Assembly (NCBI RefSeq): GCF_002891535.1
Contig: NZ_PDZR01000018.1
Span: 24,978 to 88,977 of the forward strand
Length of the DNA: 64,000 bases
Reading direction: 5' to 3'
Source of the DNA: Methylocella silvestris
Lineage (GTDB): Bacteria > Pseudomonadota > Alphaproteobacteria > Rhizobiales > Beijerinckiaceae
The notes below the pieces were generated by a model. The model had not been told where the DNA came from and made no database searches. It was given only the letters and a program-made list of their open reading frames with translations. Made by a program: the position numbers and the translations under genes. Positions 1 to 8,795 of the stretch are shown here, piece after piece; position 1 is the first letter of the stretch; each line of letters starts with the position of its first letter.

Positions 1-224
1 GCGGCGCTCTCGCTCGTCGCTGCGCTCACGTTGAACGCCGCATTGACGAGATCCGGGTCGAAGGCAAAAGTGAAACGGCCCGGCACAAAAGCGAAGGCCG
101 CGATGATCTTGAAATGGGCCAGCGGCGGAAGCAGGTCGCAGACGGCCTCAATGGCCACGAGGATCGCCACAAGGGCGAGCACCACCGCCGGCACATTGAA
201 GATCGGTTGTCTTGCGGGGGTCAT
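1..224 (-). CDS. Rhomboid-family-like membrane protein, N-terminal fragment
   Basis: Only the first 74 codons lie in the window; the gene runs off the left edge. The reading starts MTPARQPIFNVPAVV and goes into a hydrophobic stretch (about residues 10-30, VPAVVLALVAILVAIEAVCD) that fits a first membrane helix. It is followed by a FKIIAAFAFVPGRFTF segment. This pattern recalls the N-terminus of alphaproteobacterial rhomboid-like intramembrane serine proteases, but the catalytic Ser/His helices are outside the window. It sits 87 bp downstream of prfB on the same strand. The family call rests on N-terminal resemblance only. Confidence 0.5.
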   Translation of the reverse strand, partial: MTPARQPIFNVPAVVLALVAILVAIEAVCDLLPPLAHFKIIAAFAFVPGRFTFAFDPDLVNAAFNVSAATSESA

Positions 225-311
225 GCGCGCAGCCCTGGATTTGACGGTTGAGGAGTGCGGCGACGCATCGCGCCCTGGCGCCGGGGCCCGACCGCCCTTG
301 ACAGGTTTGCT

Positions 312-1443
312 TTAATCAACGTCCTCCACCGCGAGCGGCGCGCCTCCCGACAGTCTTTGCGCGAGGGCCGCCTCCATGAACGGGTCAAGATCGCCATCGA
401 GCACATCGTCCGGCGTGCCCGAGGTCGAGCCTGTGCGCAGATCCTTCACGAGCTGGTAGGGCTGCAGCACATAGGAGCGAATCTGATGGCCCCAGCCGAT
501 CTCGGTCTTTGACGCCTCCGTGGCGCTGGCTTCAGCCTCACGCCTTTCGATTTCCCGCTCATAGAGCCGCGCCCGCAGCATGTTCCAGGCGGTCGCCCGA
601 TTCTTGTGCTGCGACCGCTCGCCCTGGCACGCGACGACGATGCCAGACGGGATATGCGTGATGCGCACCGCCGAATCGGTCGTATTGATGTGCTGTCCGC
701 CGGCCCCCGACGAGCGATAGGTGTCGATGCGGCAGTCGCTTTCCTTCACGTCGATGTCGATCTTGTCGTCGATCACCGGATAGACCCAGACCGAGGCGAA
801 GCTGGTGTGGCGCCGCGCGTTGGAATCGAATGGCGAGATGCGCACCAGCCGATGCACGCCGGACTCGGTTTTCGCCCAGCCATGCGCATTATGGCCCTTG
901 ACCAGCAGCGTGCCGGATTTGAGGCCGGCCTCGTCGCCGGCCGTCTCCTCGATCACCTCGACCTTGAATTTGTGGCGCTCGGCCCAGCGCGCATACATGC
1001 GAAACAACATGCGCGCCCAGTCGCAGCTCTCGGTGCCGCCGGCGCCGGAATGCACCTCGATATAGGTGTCGTTGCCGTCGACCTCGCCCGACAGCAGCGC
1101 CTCGATCTGTCGCCGTTCAGCTTCGAGCTTCAGGTCCTTCAGCTGCCCGATAGCTTCCTTTTCGGTCGCCGCATCCTCTTCCGCCTCGGCAAGTTCGACA
1201 AGCGTCACGGCGTCGTCGAGCTCGCTGTCGAAACGGGCGAGCGAGCCAAGCCGATCCTCGAGGTCGGTCCGCTCGCGCATGATCTTTTGCGCCGCGTCGG
1301 CGTCGTTCCAGAGGTTTGGATCCTCGACCTTGGCGTTCAGTTCGGCGAGACGGCGTTCCGCGGTCGCGACGTCAAAGATGCCTCCTCAGCAATCCCATGG
1401 ATTGCTTGATGGATTCGACCAAGGCTTCGGCTTCGGCGCGCAT
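312..1443 (-). CDS. prfB: Peptide chain release factor 2, with programmed +1 frameshift
   Basis: RF2 reads UGA and UAA stop codons and triggers peptide release on the ribosome. The start ATG at 1443 opens a 23-codon leader ([14 protein letters not shown]...RRHL) ending CTT TGA C, with an AGG AGG run just upstream. This is the classic RF2 autoregulatory frameshift site. After a +1 slip at CTT (1375-1377, skipping 1374) the frame continues [15 protein letters not shown] to the TAA at 312, giving 376 residues. The stop-codon recognition motif SPF falls at residues 203-205 and the catalytic GGQ at 248-250, within two residues of the E. coli positions. When RF2 is scarce the ribosome pauses at UGA and shifts; when RF2 is abundant it terminates. 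A caller that ignores the shift would wrongly start at 1280. Confidence 0.96.
1371..1386 (-). promoter_or_regulatory. RF2 programmed +1 frameshift signal
   Basis: On the minus strand this reads CTG AGG AGG CAT CTT TGA C with the in-frame UGA at 1372-1374. A Shine-Dalgarno-like AGGAGG three bases before the CUU slippery codon, and C after UGA (a weak termination context), are the hallmarks of the RF2 recoding site. The zero frame ends here and the +1 frame carries the whole RF2 body. Confidence 0.95.
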
Positions 1444-1637
1444 ATGTCTTGGGCTTTCTTCGAGCGTCTGCGGGATTGGCCCGGCGCATGGGCGGGAGCC
1501 GCCGCGAACATAGGGTCGCCGACCGGGGATGTAAATGGCGGCCGAAACGCACGCGCGGTCGCGCCGGCGATCGTTCTTGCCTAAAGATCGAACACAGACA
1601 ATGATCGGACAACGTAAGAAAAGCTTGGGAGGATCAC

Positions 1638-2223
1638 ATGACGCCCGTTGCGATTCTAGGCGCGCTCACCTTCATGACGATAGGCCTGACATGGGCAGGC
1701 GAGGCCCTGGCGCAATTGTCGCAGATCACCGCCTGCGTCGAGGTTCCGCAATCCACCCTTAACCAGAGCCGGATGCGCCGGTCGACCCGCTCGAACTGCG
1801 ATCCCGCCGCGGCGCGGCGGGCGGCGATCTCGCAATCGCATGTCAATGCGCGCGATGCGCTGGCCTCGACATGCCGCCAGGCGATAACGCCGGCCGTCGC
1901 CGCCGCGGTCTGCGCCGGCGCGGGCAAGAGCCGGCCGACGACGCCGACAGTCAGTCTGCAATCACCTCCGATCGCCGCCGGCAATGGCGCCCGCATCAAC
2001 GCACAGCTGCCAATTTCCGGAACGGGCCCGAAGATCTGCGCCGTCCTGCGCGATCTACCTGCCGAAAGCTCGACAACCCGGCAATCCGACGCGCTCTGCG
2101 TCCTCAACAATTTCCGCAAGACCGTCGTGACGTTCCGCTCAAGAGCACGTTGCGGCGTTCAATGCCGGCCTTGAGCCGAACCTGAAGCCGACAAACGCCT
2201 GCTTGGCTGACGCCGCCCTATGA
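1638..2223 (+). pseudogene. Exported Cys-containing protein of unknown function, apparent frameshift near its 3' end
   Basis: A GGAGG sits just upstream of the ATG at 1638. The product starts with a Sec-type signal peptide (MTPVAILGALTFMTIGLTW..., probable cleavage after ALA at about residue 26). The mature part has scattered cysteines (ACVEV, NCDP, STCRQ, AVCAG, KICAV, ALCVL) and no recognised domain. Read straight, the frame stops at 2174 with an atypical Arg/Cys-rich tail. From about 2131 the +1 frame instead reads AQEHVAAFNAGLEPNLKPTN and on to a TGA at 2221-2223, which overlaps the next gene's ATG (ATGA). That overlap and the sensible composition suggest the original gene ended at 2223 and that one base was gained, or an assembly error was made, between 2131 and 2171. 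It is the first of four exported-protein genes in a row. Confidence 0.6.
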
Positions 2224-3383
2224 AAAATCCTTGCAATCAACATTGCTGGGGGACAATTGCCGCAGTGTTCCTGCTGGCGGCGTCCTTGGCGGCGTCAAAC
2301 GAGACTTATGCGCAAACGCCGCTTGGCGGCCAAATCGAGCAAAATGTCCCCGCTCCCGTCCAGGGCGACGAGTTTCACTCGAACAGCGGCGGCCCGACCA
2401 CGACGAACCAACCGGGCGTCGGCAAAAGCCCTTTTTGCCGGCAGCGCGACGCCGAATGCGGCGGGACAGATCGCCGCTGCTATGACGAAGCCTACGATAG
2501 CGCCGGGATCGTCCTGCCGGTCCCGCAAATGCAGGATCTCTACCGCCAGACACAGGGCCGAATCTGGATCAGATGCGGTGTCTGCGGCAATAACGCGATT
2601 TGCTGGCCGCGGCCCGGATATCAGGACCTGATCGCCAGCAATGGCGCGAACAATCCGCCCTCCCCGGCCCAAGGATCCCGCCGCGATGGTCCCCCAACTG
2701 CGCCCGAGCGGCCGGCGAAGCCGCCGTGCCGGGCGCCGTCCGCCGAGCACGCCCGCCTCTATCAGGAGCCATGGCTTGGCAACCCGCAATTGCAGCAGGC
2801 CCTGAAAAAGGCCGGCGCGCGATTCCAATCGAACAAACTGGGCAGCGGGCGCGACATGGCGTTCGACGAATACACCATAACCGTCACGCAAATGCCCGCC
2901 GGGCTGACGCCCGAAAGCCTGCTGCAACAATTGGGCTCGACCACCAACGCGACGGTTGACGGTTACGGGCCGGCAGGAGCGATGTTTGATCGCGTGACGC
3001 GGTTCGTTCGGCGCCAGAAGGGCCCGCTCAAACTGGGCGAACTCATCGATATCGAAATCCCCGGCGATCCGGGCACGGTCCAATTGGTGGAGCTCCAGCC
3101 GGATCATTTCGTGCTGCAGACAGTCACCAGCCCCGAGATGGGGACGCATCCGGTGAGCGGCGCGCGCCAGTTCGGTTTTCGCCGCGTTGGATCGAACGTC
3201 CTGTTCTACACAAAGGGCGCCGAGCGGCCCTACAATGAAAATTTAAGGGGGCCCGGAATGCTGGCGCAAGACAACGCATGGCGCTCGTTCATGTCGGCGA
3301 TCGGCGAGATGATCAACCATTGGCAAGGAGTCGTCGATCTCAACACAATGCGCCGCGACAGGGTCGATATTCCCTGCGACTGA
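2220..3383 (+). CDS. Exported protein of unknown function, 387 aa
   Basis: The product has a signal peptide (GTIAAVFLLAASLAASNETYA, cleavage likely near residue 31), so it should act outside the cytoplasm. Residues 70-140 form a Cys-rich stretch (PFCRQRDAECGG, DRRCYDEAY, IRCGVCGNNAICW) that could carry disulfides. A Pro-rich linker follows, then a globular C-terminal half (from about residue 175, HARLYQEPW) ending in IPCD. No known domain was recognised. The start overlaps the frame-corrected stop of the preceding gene by ATGA, which suggests translational coupling and shared function. It belongs to the island lying between prfB and mrcA. Confidence 0.75.
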   Translation: MKNPCNQHCWGTIAAVFLLAASLAASNETYAQTPLGGQIEQNVPAPVQGDEFHSNSGGPTTTNQPGVGKSPFCRQRDAECGGTDRRCYDEAYDSAGIVLPVPQMQDLYRQTQGRIWIRCGVCGNNAICWPRPGYQDLIASNGANNPPSPAQGSRRDGPPTAPERPAKPPCRAPSAEHARLYQEPWLGNPQLQQALKKAGARFQSNKLGSGRDMAFDEYTITVTQMPAGLTPESLLQQLGSTTNATVDGYGPAGAMFDRVTRFVRRQKGPLKLGELIDIEIPGDPGTVQLVELQPDHFVLQTVTSPEMGTHPVSGARQFGFRRVGSNVLFYTKGAERPYNENLRGPGMLAQDNAWRSFMSAIGEMINHWQGVVDLNTMRRDRVDIPCD

Positions 3384-3485
3384 GTAGCCGGCAAAATCGG
3401 AGCGGCCTGCGAAGAAACAGCGCCCTGTAGAGTAACTGGCCTGAAAAAGGACGCGCCGCCAGTCAACATGCCGAAGGAGGGTTTG

Positions 3486-3719
3486 ATGCGAAGAACGATC
3501 GTTGCAACCACGATCTTACTGTTTGCCCCCGCGTCCCATGCCCAGCCCGTTCAGACGCTGCGAAGCGTGCTGGCGCAGGGATATGAAATCAAGGCGTTCG
3601 ATAGCAGCCGGCGAAAGATCTATCTGCAAAAAGGATCGTCAGCCTATTGCTGCGCGCGCTCAATGGCGGATGACAGCGCCAATGGCGTCGCCAACGCGTC
3701 CTGCGCGCCTTTGGACTAA
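3486..3719 (+). CDS. Small exported protein, 77 aa
   Basis: The ATG at 3486 is chosen over one 18 bases upstream because a strong GAAGGAGG lies at about 3472-3480 and the product then begins directly with a signal peptide, MRRTIVATTILLFAPASHA, cleaved before QPVQTL. The mature domain of about 58 residues contains the segment QTLRSVLAQGYEIKAF and a Cys pair (YCCARS) plus ASCAPLD. Similar small exported proteins with an L-x-Q-G-Y-E-I-K core are common in rhizobia and have no assigned function, as far as I recall. It sits between two other exported proteins in the same direction. Confidence 0.7.
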   Translation: MRRTIVATTILLFAPASHAQPVQTLRSVLAQGYEIKAFDSSRRKIYLQKGSSAYCCARSMADDSANGVANASCAPLD

Positions 3720-3836
3720 GACGACCGTTTGAGATTCCATTCGCCTGCGCCCCGTTTTTGTGTTGGGCGCCGCTTAGCCGAAACAACGATTTTCTCAACG
3801 CTTTAACTGAATCATTTTTAGTCTGGGGAGGAAACA

Positions 3837-4412
3837 ATGATCAAATTTCTTGCTTTATTCACTGCGGCCTTGCCATTGCTGCCGGCGGGCGCGGCGGCGC
3901 GCGAGCTCGACCCTGTCGAGCGAGAAGCGCTCGCCGAGGTCGACGCCCTGCAAAATCGCACATGGGCTCAATGCATCGATGCGCAAGGCGCAAAACATCT
4001 TATGGCTCGGGTCGTCCCAAGGCGCGCGCCGGACAACAACTTCGCGCCGGCTTTGACTCCCTCAGGGGCGCCTGTTGTCGGGTACTATGATTTCCTGCTC
4101 TACAAGAAAGACAACGGCCAATATAACATCGGTCTTGACGAAGGCCCGCAGCAACTCACCGCTGCCGATCAGCAGAACGGCATTGAAGCGCGATACGTCG
4201 TCAAACTGTATGTGCCAGCCTACCGTGTCTACGATCCAAGAACCGGCGGCTGGAGTCCCTGGAACTCGGGAAGTTCATGGGAGAAGGAGAAGATCAACTT
4301 CGCCAACTACACGGTGACGAAACGGGGCGGCGTGTGGACCACCGACGTCAGCTACAACATCATGACGGACGGTCAATTCGAAAGGCCAAAATGTGGCGAG
4401 GCGCCCCAATAA
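3837..4412 (+). CDS. Exported protein of unknown function, 191 aa
   Basis: The ATG follows GGGGAGGAAACA, a strong ribosome binding site. A signal peptide (MIKFLALFTAALPLLPAGAAA, cleavage near residue 22) leads into a helical start (ELDPVEREALAEVDALQNRTWAQC) and a beta-rich body with many Tyr and Trp (YYDFLLYKKDNGQY, YVVKLYVPAYRVYDPRTGGW). Two cysteines are present (WAQCID and PKCGE). I do not recognise a family. It is the last gene of the four-gene island. Its local GC appears lower than that of the housekeeping genes, which fits acquisition. Confidence 0.75.
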   Translation: MIKFLALFTAALPLLPAGAAARELDPVEREALAEVDALQNRTWAQCIDAQGAKHLMARVVPRRAPDNNFAPALTPSGAPVVGYYDFLLYKKDNGQYNIGLDEGPQQLTAADQQNGIEARYVVKLYVPAYRVYDPRTGGWSPWNSGSSWEKEKINFANYTVTKRGGVWTTDVSYNIMTDGQFERPKCGEAPQ

Positions 4413-4508
4413 GGCGCCCTTCGAAGGAAAGGTTCAAGGCGCGATCGTGCGGGCAACCAACCGGAGCCGTGGCGGCGCGCCTGGGGAAACCGTTTCCCGC
4501 CGCGGCTA

Positions 4509-4610
4509 GAGCCTTCTCACAATTCATGGAATCGTGAACAGGCTCTATCTTTCTGTTTCAACGCATTTTCTTATCGCAAAAGTCTGCAACTTTTGCGGAA
4601 AATGCTCTAG
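4509..4610. repeat. Rhizobiales-type intergenic palindromic repeat (two hairpins)
   Basis: Two adjacent inverted-repeat units fill the space between convergent genes. The first runs from GAGCCT to AGGCTC with inner arms CACAATTC and GAATCGTG. The second pairs GCATTTTCTTATCGCAAAAGT with ACTTTTGCGGAAAATGC around a CTGCA loop. The minus-strand AGAGCATTTTCCGCAAAAG core matches, from memory, a family of intergenic palindromes common in rhizobial genomes. The outer edge overlaps the last bases of mrcA, and its TAG stop (4607-4609) lies in the repeat. The hairpins may also end transcription from both sides. Confidence 0.65.
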
Positions 4611-7021
4611 TACAGCCCGCCCGTCCCGGTTCCGACCATGCGGTCGGCGTCGGGATTGACCGCCTGCGCGCGCGGCGAGGATTCGCTTGCGGCATATGAA
4701 TCCGGCGGCGCGGTGCCGGGCTTGAAGGCCTCTAAGATCGAGCCGGAGCCGTTCGAGCGCATGCCCGAGCGGGCGTCGACTGAAATCAGCTTGATGCCCG
4801 GTGGCACGCGGAACGGCACGTCCGGCTTGTCCTTCAGCGCCATGGTCATGAAGTCGCGGAAAATTGGCGCCGTATATTGCGCCGCCTGCGCGGAATCGCC
4901 GAGCGAGCGCGGCTGGTCATAACCCATGAAGACGCCGACCGCCAGATCCGGCGAAAAGCCGACAAACCACAAATCCTTGGCCTCATTGGTGGTGCCGGTC
5001 TTGCCGGCAAGGTGCTTGCCGACGGCCTTGATCGATTGTCCGGTGCCGCGCTGGATCACGCCCTCCATGATGGAGGTGATCTGATAGGCGGTCAGGGGAT
5101 CCAGCACCTGCTCGCGCTTGTCGACCAGTTTCGGCTCCGGCTGATTCTCCCATTTTGGCGCGTCGCAACCCTCGCAGACGCGTTCGTCGTGACGATAGAG
5201 GGTGTGGCCCCAGCGGTCCTGGATACGGTCGATCAGCGTCGGCTTGATCCTCTTGCCGCCATTGGCGAGCATCGAATAGGCCGTGGTCATGCGCAAGAGC
5301 GTCGTCTCGCCAGAGCCAAGCGACATCGAAAGATAGGGCGGCAGATCGTCATAGATGCCAAAACGCTTGGCGTATTCCGCGATCAGCGGCATGCCGACGT
5401 CGCGCGCGAGACGCACCGTCATCTGGTTGATGGAATGTTCGACGCCATAGCGCAGCGTGTGCGGCCCTGACGATTTGCCTTCGAAATTGTCCGGCCGCCA
5501 GACGCCAAGTCCCGGCCCCTGATCGATCTCGATCGGCGCGTCGAGCACGATCGAGGACGGCGTATAGCCGTTGTCGAGCGCCGTCGCATAGACGAAGGGC
5601 TTGAACGACGAGCCCGGCTGGCGCAGCGCCTGTGTTGCGCGGTTGAACTCCGACTGGTCGAAGGAGAAGCCGCCGACCATGGCGAAGACACGGCCCGTAT
5701 ACGGGTCCATGGCGATAATGGCGCCGCTCACTTCGGGCATCTGGCGCAGGCGGAACTGGCCGGCCTTGCCGTCGATCGCCTCGACATAGACGACATCGCC
5801 CGGCGTCAGAGACGAGCGCGAGCCGGCGCCGCGGGTCCATTTCAGTCCGGCGGCGTTGGTCAGCCAGCCGAGTTCGCGCTCGCGCTCGACCTCGCCGCTC
5901 TTTTCGCGCTTCGGCTGCAGGCCAATGCGGGCGCCGCCCTCATTGGCGTCGACGATTACGGCGAGCCGCCAGGCGCCGACATCGCCGAGCGTCGGCACGT
6001 CGGCAAGCGGGACGCCCCAATCCTGGCTGATGTCGATATGGCGCATCGGTCCGCGGAAACCATGCGCCTCGTCGTAGCGCACGAGGCCGTCAACGAGCGC
6101 CCGCCGCGCCATCAGCTGCATCTTGGGATCGAGCGTGGTGCGAACCGAGAGGCCGCCCTCATAAAGCTTCTTCTCGCCGTAGCGGTCGTTGAGCTCGCGG
6201 CGGACTTCCTCGGCGAAGAAGCCGGCGGCGAAGGAGTTTGGCGACAGCACGCGCGGGTTGACGCCGAGCGGCTCGCGCTTGGCCTTCTCGGCGTCGGCGC
6301 GCGAGACATAGCCATTCTCGACCATGCGGTCGATCACCCAGTTGCGCCGCTCCAGCGCCCGCTCGCGCTTCAGGAAGGGATGGTAATTGTTCGGAGCTTT
6401 TGGCAGCGCGGCGAGATAGGCCGCCTGCGCGATCGTCAGCTCATTGACCGATTTGCCGAAATAATTCAGCGCGGCGGCGGCGACGCCATAATTGCCAAGG
6501 CCGAGATAGATCTCGTTCAGATAGAGTTCGAGGATCTTTTCCTTGGAATAGGCGCCCTCGATGCGGAAGGCGAGCAGCGCTTCCTTGATCTTGCGCTCAA
6601 ACGAACGCTCATTGGTCAAAAGAAAATTCTTGGCCACCTGCTGGGTGATGGTCGAGGCGCCCTGAACATGCTTGTCGCCCTGCAGCAGGACAAGCGTCGC
6701 GCGCAGGATGCCCTCAGGGTCGACGCCGGCATGATGGTAGAAATTCTTGTCTTCCGCCGAGATGAAGGCGTCCTTCACCAGGGGCGGAATGGCTGAACTT
6801 GGCAGATAGAGCCGGCGCTCACGCGCATATTCGGCGAGGAGCGATCCGTCGCCGGCATGCACGCGCGTCATCACCTTCGGCTCGTAATTGGTGAGCTGGG
6901 TGTAATCCGGCAGGTCCTTTTCGTAATTCCAGATGACGAGGCCCAATCCGGCGGCTGCCACGACAAATAAAATAGCGGCGGTCGCGAAAATGAAGCCGAG
7001 GAAACGGGCCATAAGCCGCAT
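4607..7021 (-). CDS. mrcA: Penicillin-binding protein 1A (bifunctional glycosyltransferase/transpeptidase)
   Basis: A class A PBP that polymerises lipid II glycan and cross-links peptides in the periplasm. One N-terminal membrane helix (FIFATAAILFVVAAAGLGLVI) precedes the GT51 domain with its motifs EDKNFYHHAGVD, GASTITQQVAKNF and LELYLNEIYLG. After an OB-like insert comes the transpeptidase domain with SSFK (active-site Ser and Lys), SIN and KTGTT. The start at 7021 is preferred because AAAAGG lies 8 bases upstream and it gives the family-typical M-x-x-x-ARF N-terminus. In-frame ATG 7039 and TTG 7042 lack such a site. Length about 804 aa is normal. It lies downstream of amiC, and the pairing with amiC and rne is common in alphaproteobacteria. 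Confidence 0.95.
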   Translation of the reverse strand: MRLMARFLGFIFATAAILFVVAAAGLGLVIWNYEKDLPDYTQLTNYEPKVMTRVHAGDGSLLAEYARERRLYLPSSAIPPLVKDAFISAEDKNFYHHAGVDPEGILRATLVLLQGDKHVQGASTITQQVAKNFLLTNERSFERKIKEALLAFRIEGAYSKEKILELYLNEIYLGLGNYGVAAAALNYFGKSVNELTIAQAAYLAALPKAPNNYHPFLKRERALERRNWVIDRMVENGYVSRADAEKAKREPLGVNPRVLSPNSFAAGFFAEEVRRELNDRYGEKKLYEGGLSVRTTLDPKMQLMARRALVDGLVRYDEAHGFRGPMRHIDISQDWGVPLADVPTLGDVGAWRLAVIVDANEGGARIGLQPKREKSGEVERERELGWLTNAAGLKWTRGAGSRSSLTPGDVVYVEAIDGKAGQFRLRQMPEVSGAIIAMDPYTGRVFAMVGGFSFDQSEFNRATQALRQPGSSFKPFVYATALDNGYTPSSIVLDAPIEIDQGPGLGVWRPDNFEGKSSGPHTLRYGVEHSINQMTVRLARDVGMPLIAEYAKRFGIYDDLPPYLSMSLGSGETTLLRMTTAYSMLANGGKRIKPTLIDRIQDRWGHTLYRHDERVCEGCDAPKWENQPEPKLVDKREQVLDPLTAYQITSIMEGVIQRGTGQSIKAVGKHLAGKTGTTNEAKDLWFVGFSPDLAVGVFMGYDQPRSLGDSAQAAQYTAPIFRDFMTMALKDKPDVPFRVPPGIKLISVDARSGMRSNGSGSILEAFKPGTAPPDSYAASESSPRAQAVNPDADRMVGTGTGGLY

Positions 7022-7307
7022 GCGAAGAGGCCTTTTCATCAATTAAACAAACAAACGGACCTTGCGGCCCGGATATGATTCGATTTCCCTGCGCAGGGCG
7101 CAGGATGCGGCATCGAGCCCGCCGCAGCGCGTTGGTTACCCTTGGCTCATCCCTGCGGCGCTTTTGTGTTAATAGTTTGTCGGGCTTCGGGGCGCCAGAT
7201 CCATTCGGGAGCCCGCGGTTCTGTTCGGCGGCGTCGCCCGCAAGTCACATAACAGGTCGCGAAACACGCGGCGTCTATGAAATAAAGCGTCGCGCCGCGG
7301 CCTGATC

Positions 7308-8795
7308 TTATCTCCGCGCCGCGCCGGGCGCCGGGCCGGTCGCGCTTTCGCCACCGATGGCGGCGGGCGAGGACGGAGGCGCTGCGGCCAGCGAGCCGAC
7401 CGGCGCGGGGTCTTCCGTTGCATTGGCCGGAACGCCGGACGCTTCGCCGCGGTCGGCAAAAAAGGCCGCGATCGCCTCCGACATGCGTCCGACAGCCTTC
7501 TCCCGCCATTGCGGCGAGGACAGCGCCGCGTCATCCTTCGCGCTCGACAGATAGCCGAGCTCCAGCAGCACCGAGGGAACGTCGGGCGCCTTCAGGACGC
7601 GGAAGCCAGCGGCGCGCTGCGGATTCTTGTTTAACCGGCCGGCGAGCTTCCAGTAATTAAGAAGCGTGCGCGCGAAGACATGGCTATAGGCGCGGGTCTC
7701 GCGACGGGTCAGATCGAATAGAATGTCGGAGACGTCAGAGGCGTCTTCCGCGCGCTCGAAGCCGGCCGCCGCGTCAGCCTGGTTTTCCTTTTCGGCGTAG
7801 CGCGCCGCCTCGGAGTCGGAGGCGCGATCCGAGACGGTATAGACCGTCGCGCCCGAGACGTCGGCCGATTCGGCCAGCGTGTCGGCGTGAATCGACACGA
7901 AAAGCGCGACCTTGCGGTCCTGCGCCATCCTGACTCGCTCGCCGAGCGCAATGAAAACGTCGTCGTCGCGCGTCAATACCGGCTGGTAGCGCCCCTCCTC
8001 CTCGAGTTTTGCCGCCAACGCCTTGGCGAAATCGAGCACGAGATCTTTTTCGATCAGCCCGTTGACCGTCGCGCCGCGGTCGATGCCGCCGTGGCCCGGG
8101 TCAATCATGACGACCGGCTTGCCGCCGGCGGCCTCGATCTTGCGCTCGATCCGGCCCTCGGCCGGCCTCGCCAAAGCGAGGCGCGCATTTTGCGCCGCCG
8201 CCACGAAGCGCGCCCTCTCGGTCCGCGCCAGCTCGATGACGAGGCGGGGCTTGCCGTCCTCACCCGTCTCGCAGACGGCCCGGACGATCCGGACCGGCGC
8301 GTTGAGGTCGATGACAATGCGCGAGCGCTGCTTATCCAGGCGGCCGAAGCGGAACGAGCCAATCAGTCCGCCGGGCTTGATGAGCCCCGCCGGGGGCGTC
8401 GATTTCCTGGCATGGCGATGGCGTTGACGCCGGACCGTTTGTGGCGGCTCAGCCGCTGCTGCCCTGCCGATTTCGGGATCGATCATGAAACGCAGCTGCG
8501 GGGCGTCGACGATGACGCGGTCGGGATCGGCGAGGACGAAGGCCGCCATGACAAAGGCCGAAGGATCGACTGCGCCGGTTAACTCCATCGTCAGGCGCGC
8601 GGCGCCGCCTTCATCTTCGAGAGCGGGCTGCGTCGCCTCCGGCTCCACGCTTTGGGTCGTGGCGGGCGGGCCCGCCTCTTCGGCGCGTAAGCCGGGCGCA
8701 AAAACGGGCGCCGCGGCCAACACCAGTAAGAGGAGGGCTGTCCGCAGAAACGCGATCCACGCTACGACTGATCCAGCGGCGAAATCAAAAACCAT
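7308..8795 (-). CDS. amiC: N-acetylmuramoyl-L-alanine amidase (AmiC type)
   Basis: Cleaves the amide bond between MurNAc and the stem peptide and so splits septal peptidoglycan. The ATG at 8795 has AGGA 6 bases upstream and opens a signal peptide (FLRTALLLLVLAAAPVFAPGLRA). Residues about 50-190 form an AMIN-like domain (FRFGRLDKQRSRIVIDLNAP). From about residue 225 the Amidase_3 domain shows its zinc and catalytic residues: DPGHGGIDRGA, the Glu of NGLIEKD, VSIHADT and LLELGYLS. A low-complexity Ala/Pro tail follows. The gene reads toward mrcA, 286 bp away, so remodelling and synthesis genes sit together. Confidence 0.94.
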   Translation of the reverse strand: MVFDFAAGSVVAWIAFLRTALLLLVLAAAPVFAPGLRAEEAGPPATTQSVEPEATQPALEDEGGAARLTMELTGAVDPSAFVMAAFVLADPDRVIVDAPQLRFMIDPEIGRAAAAEPPQTVRRQRHRHARKSTPPAGLIKPGGLIGSFRFGRLDKQRSRIVIDLNAPVRIVRAVCETGEDGKPRLVIELARTERARFVAAAQNARLALARPAEGRIERKIEAAGGKPVVMIDPGHGGIDRGATVNGLIEKDLVLDFAKALAAKLEEEGRYQPVLTRDDDVFIALGERVRMAQDRKVALFVSIHADTLAESADVSGATVYTVSDRASDSEAARYAEKENQADAAAGFERAEDASDVSDILFDLTRRETRAYSHVFARTLLNYWKLAGRLNKNPQRAAGFRVLKAPDVPSVLLELGYLSSAKDDAALSSPQWREKAVGRMSEAIAAFFADRGEASGVPANATEDPAPVGSLAAAPPSSPAAIGGESATGPAPGAARR

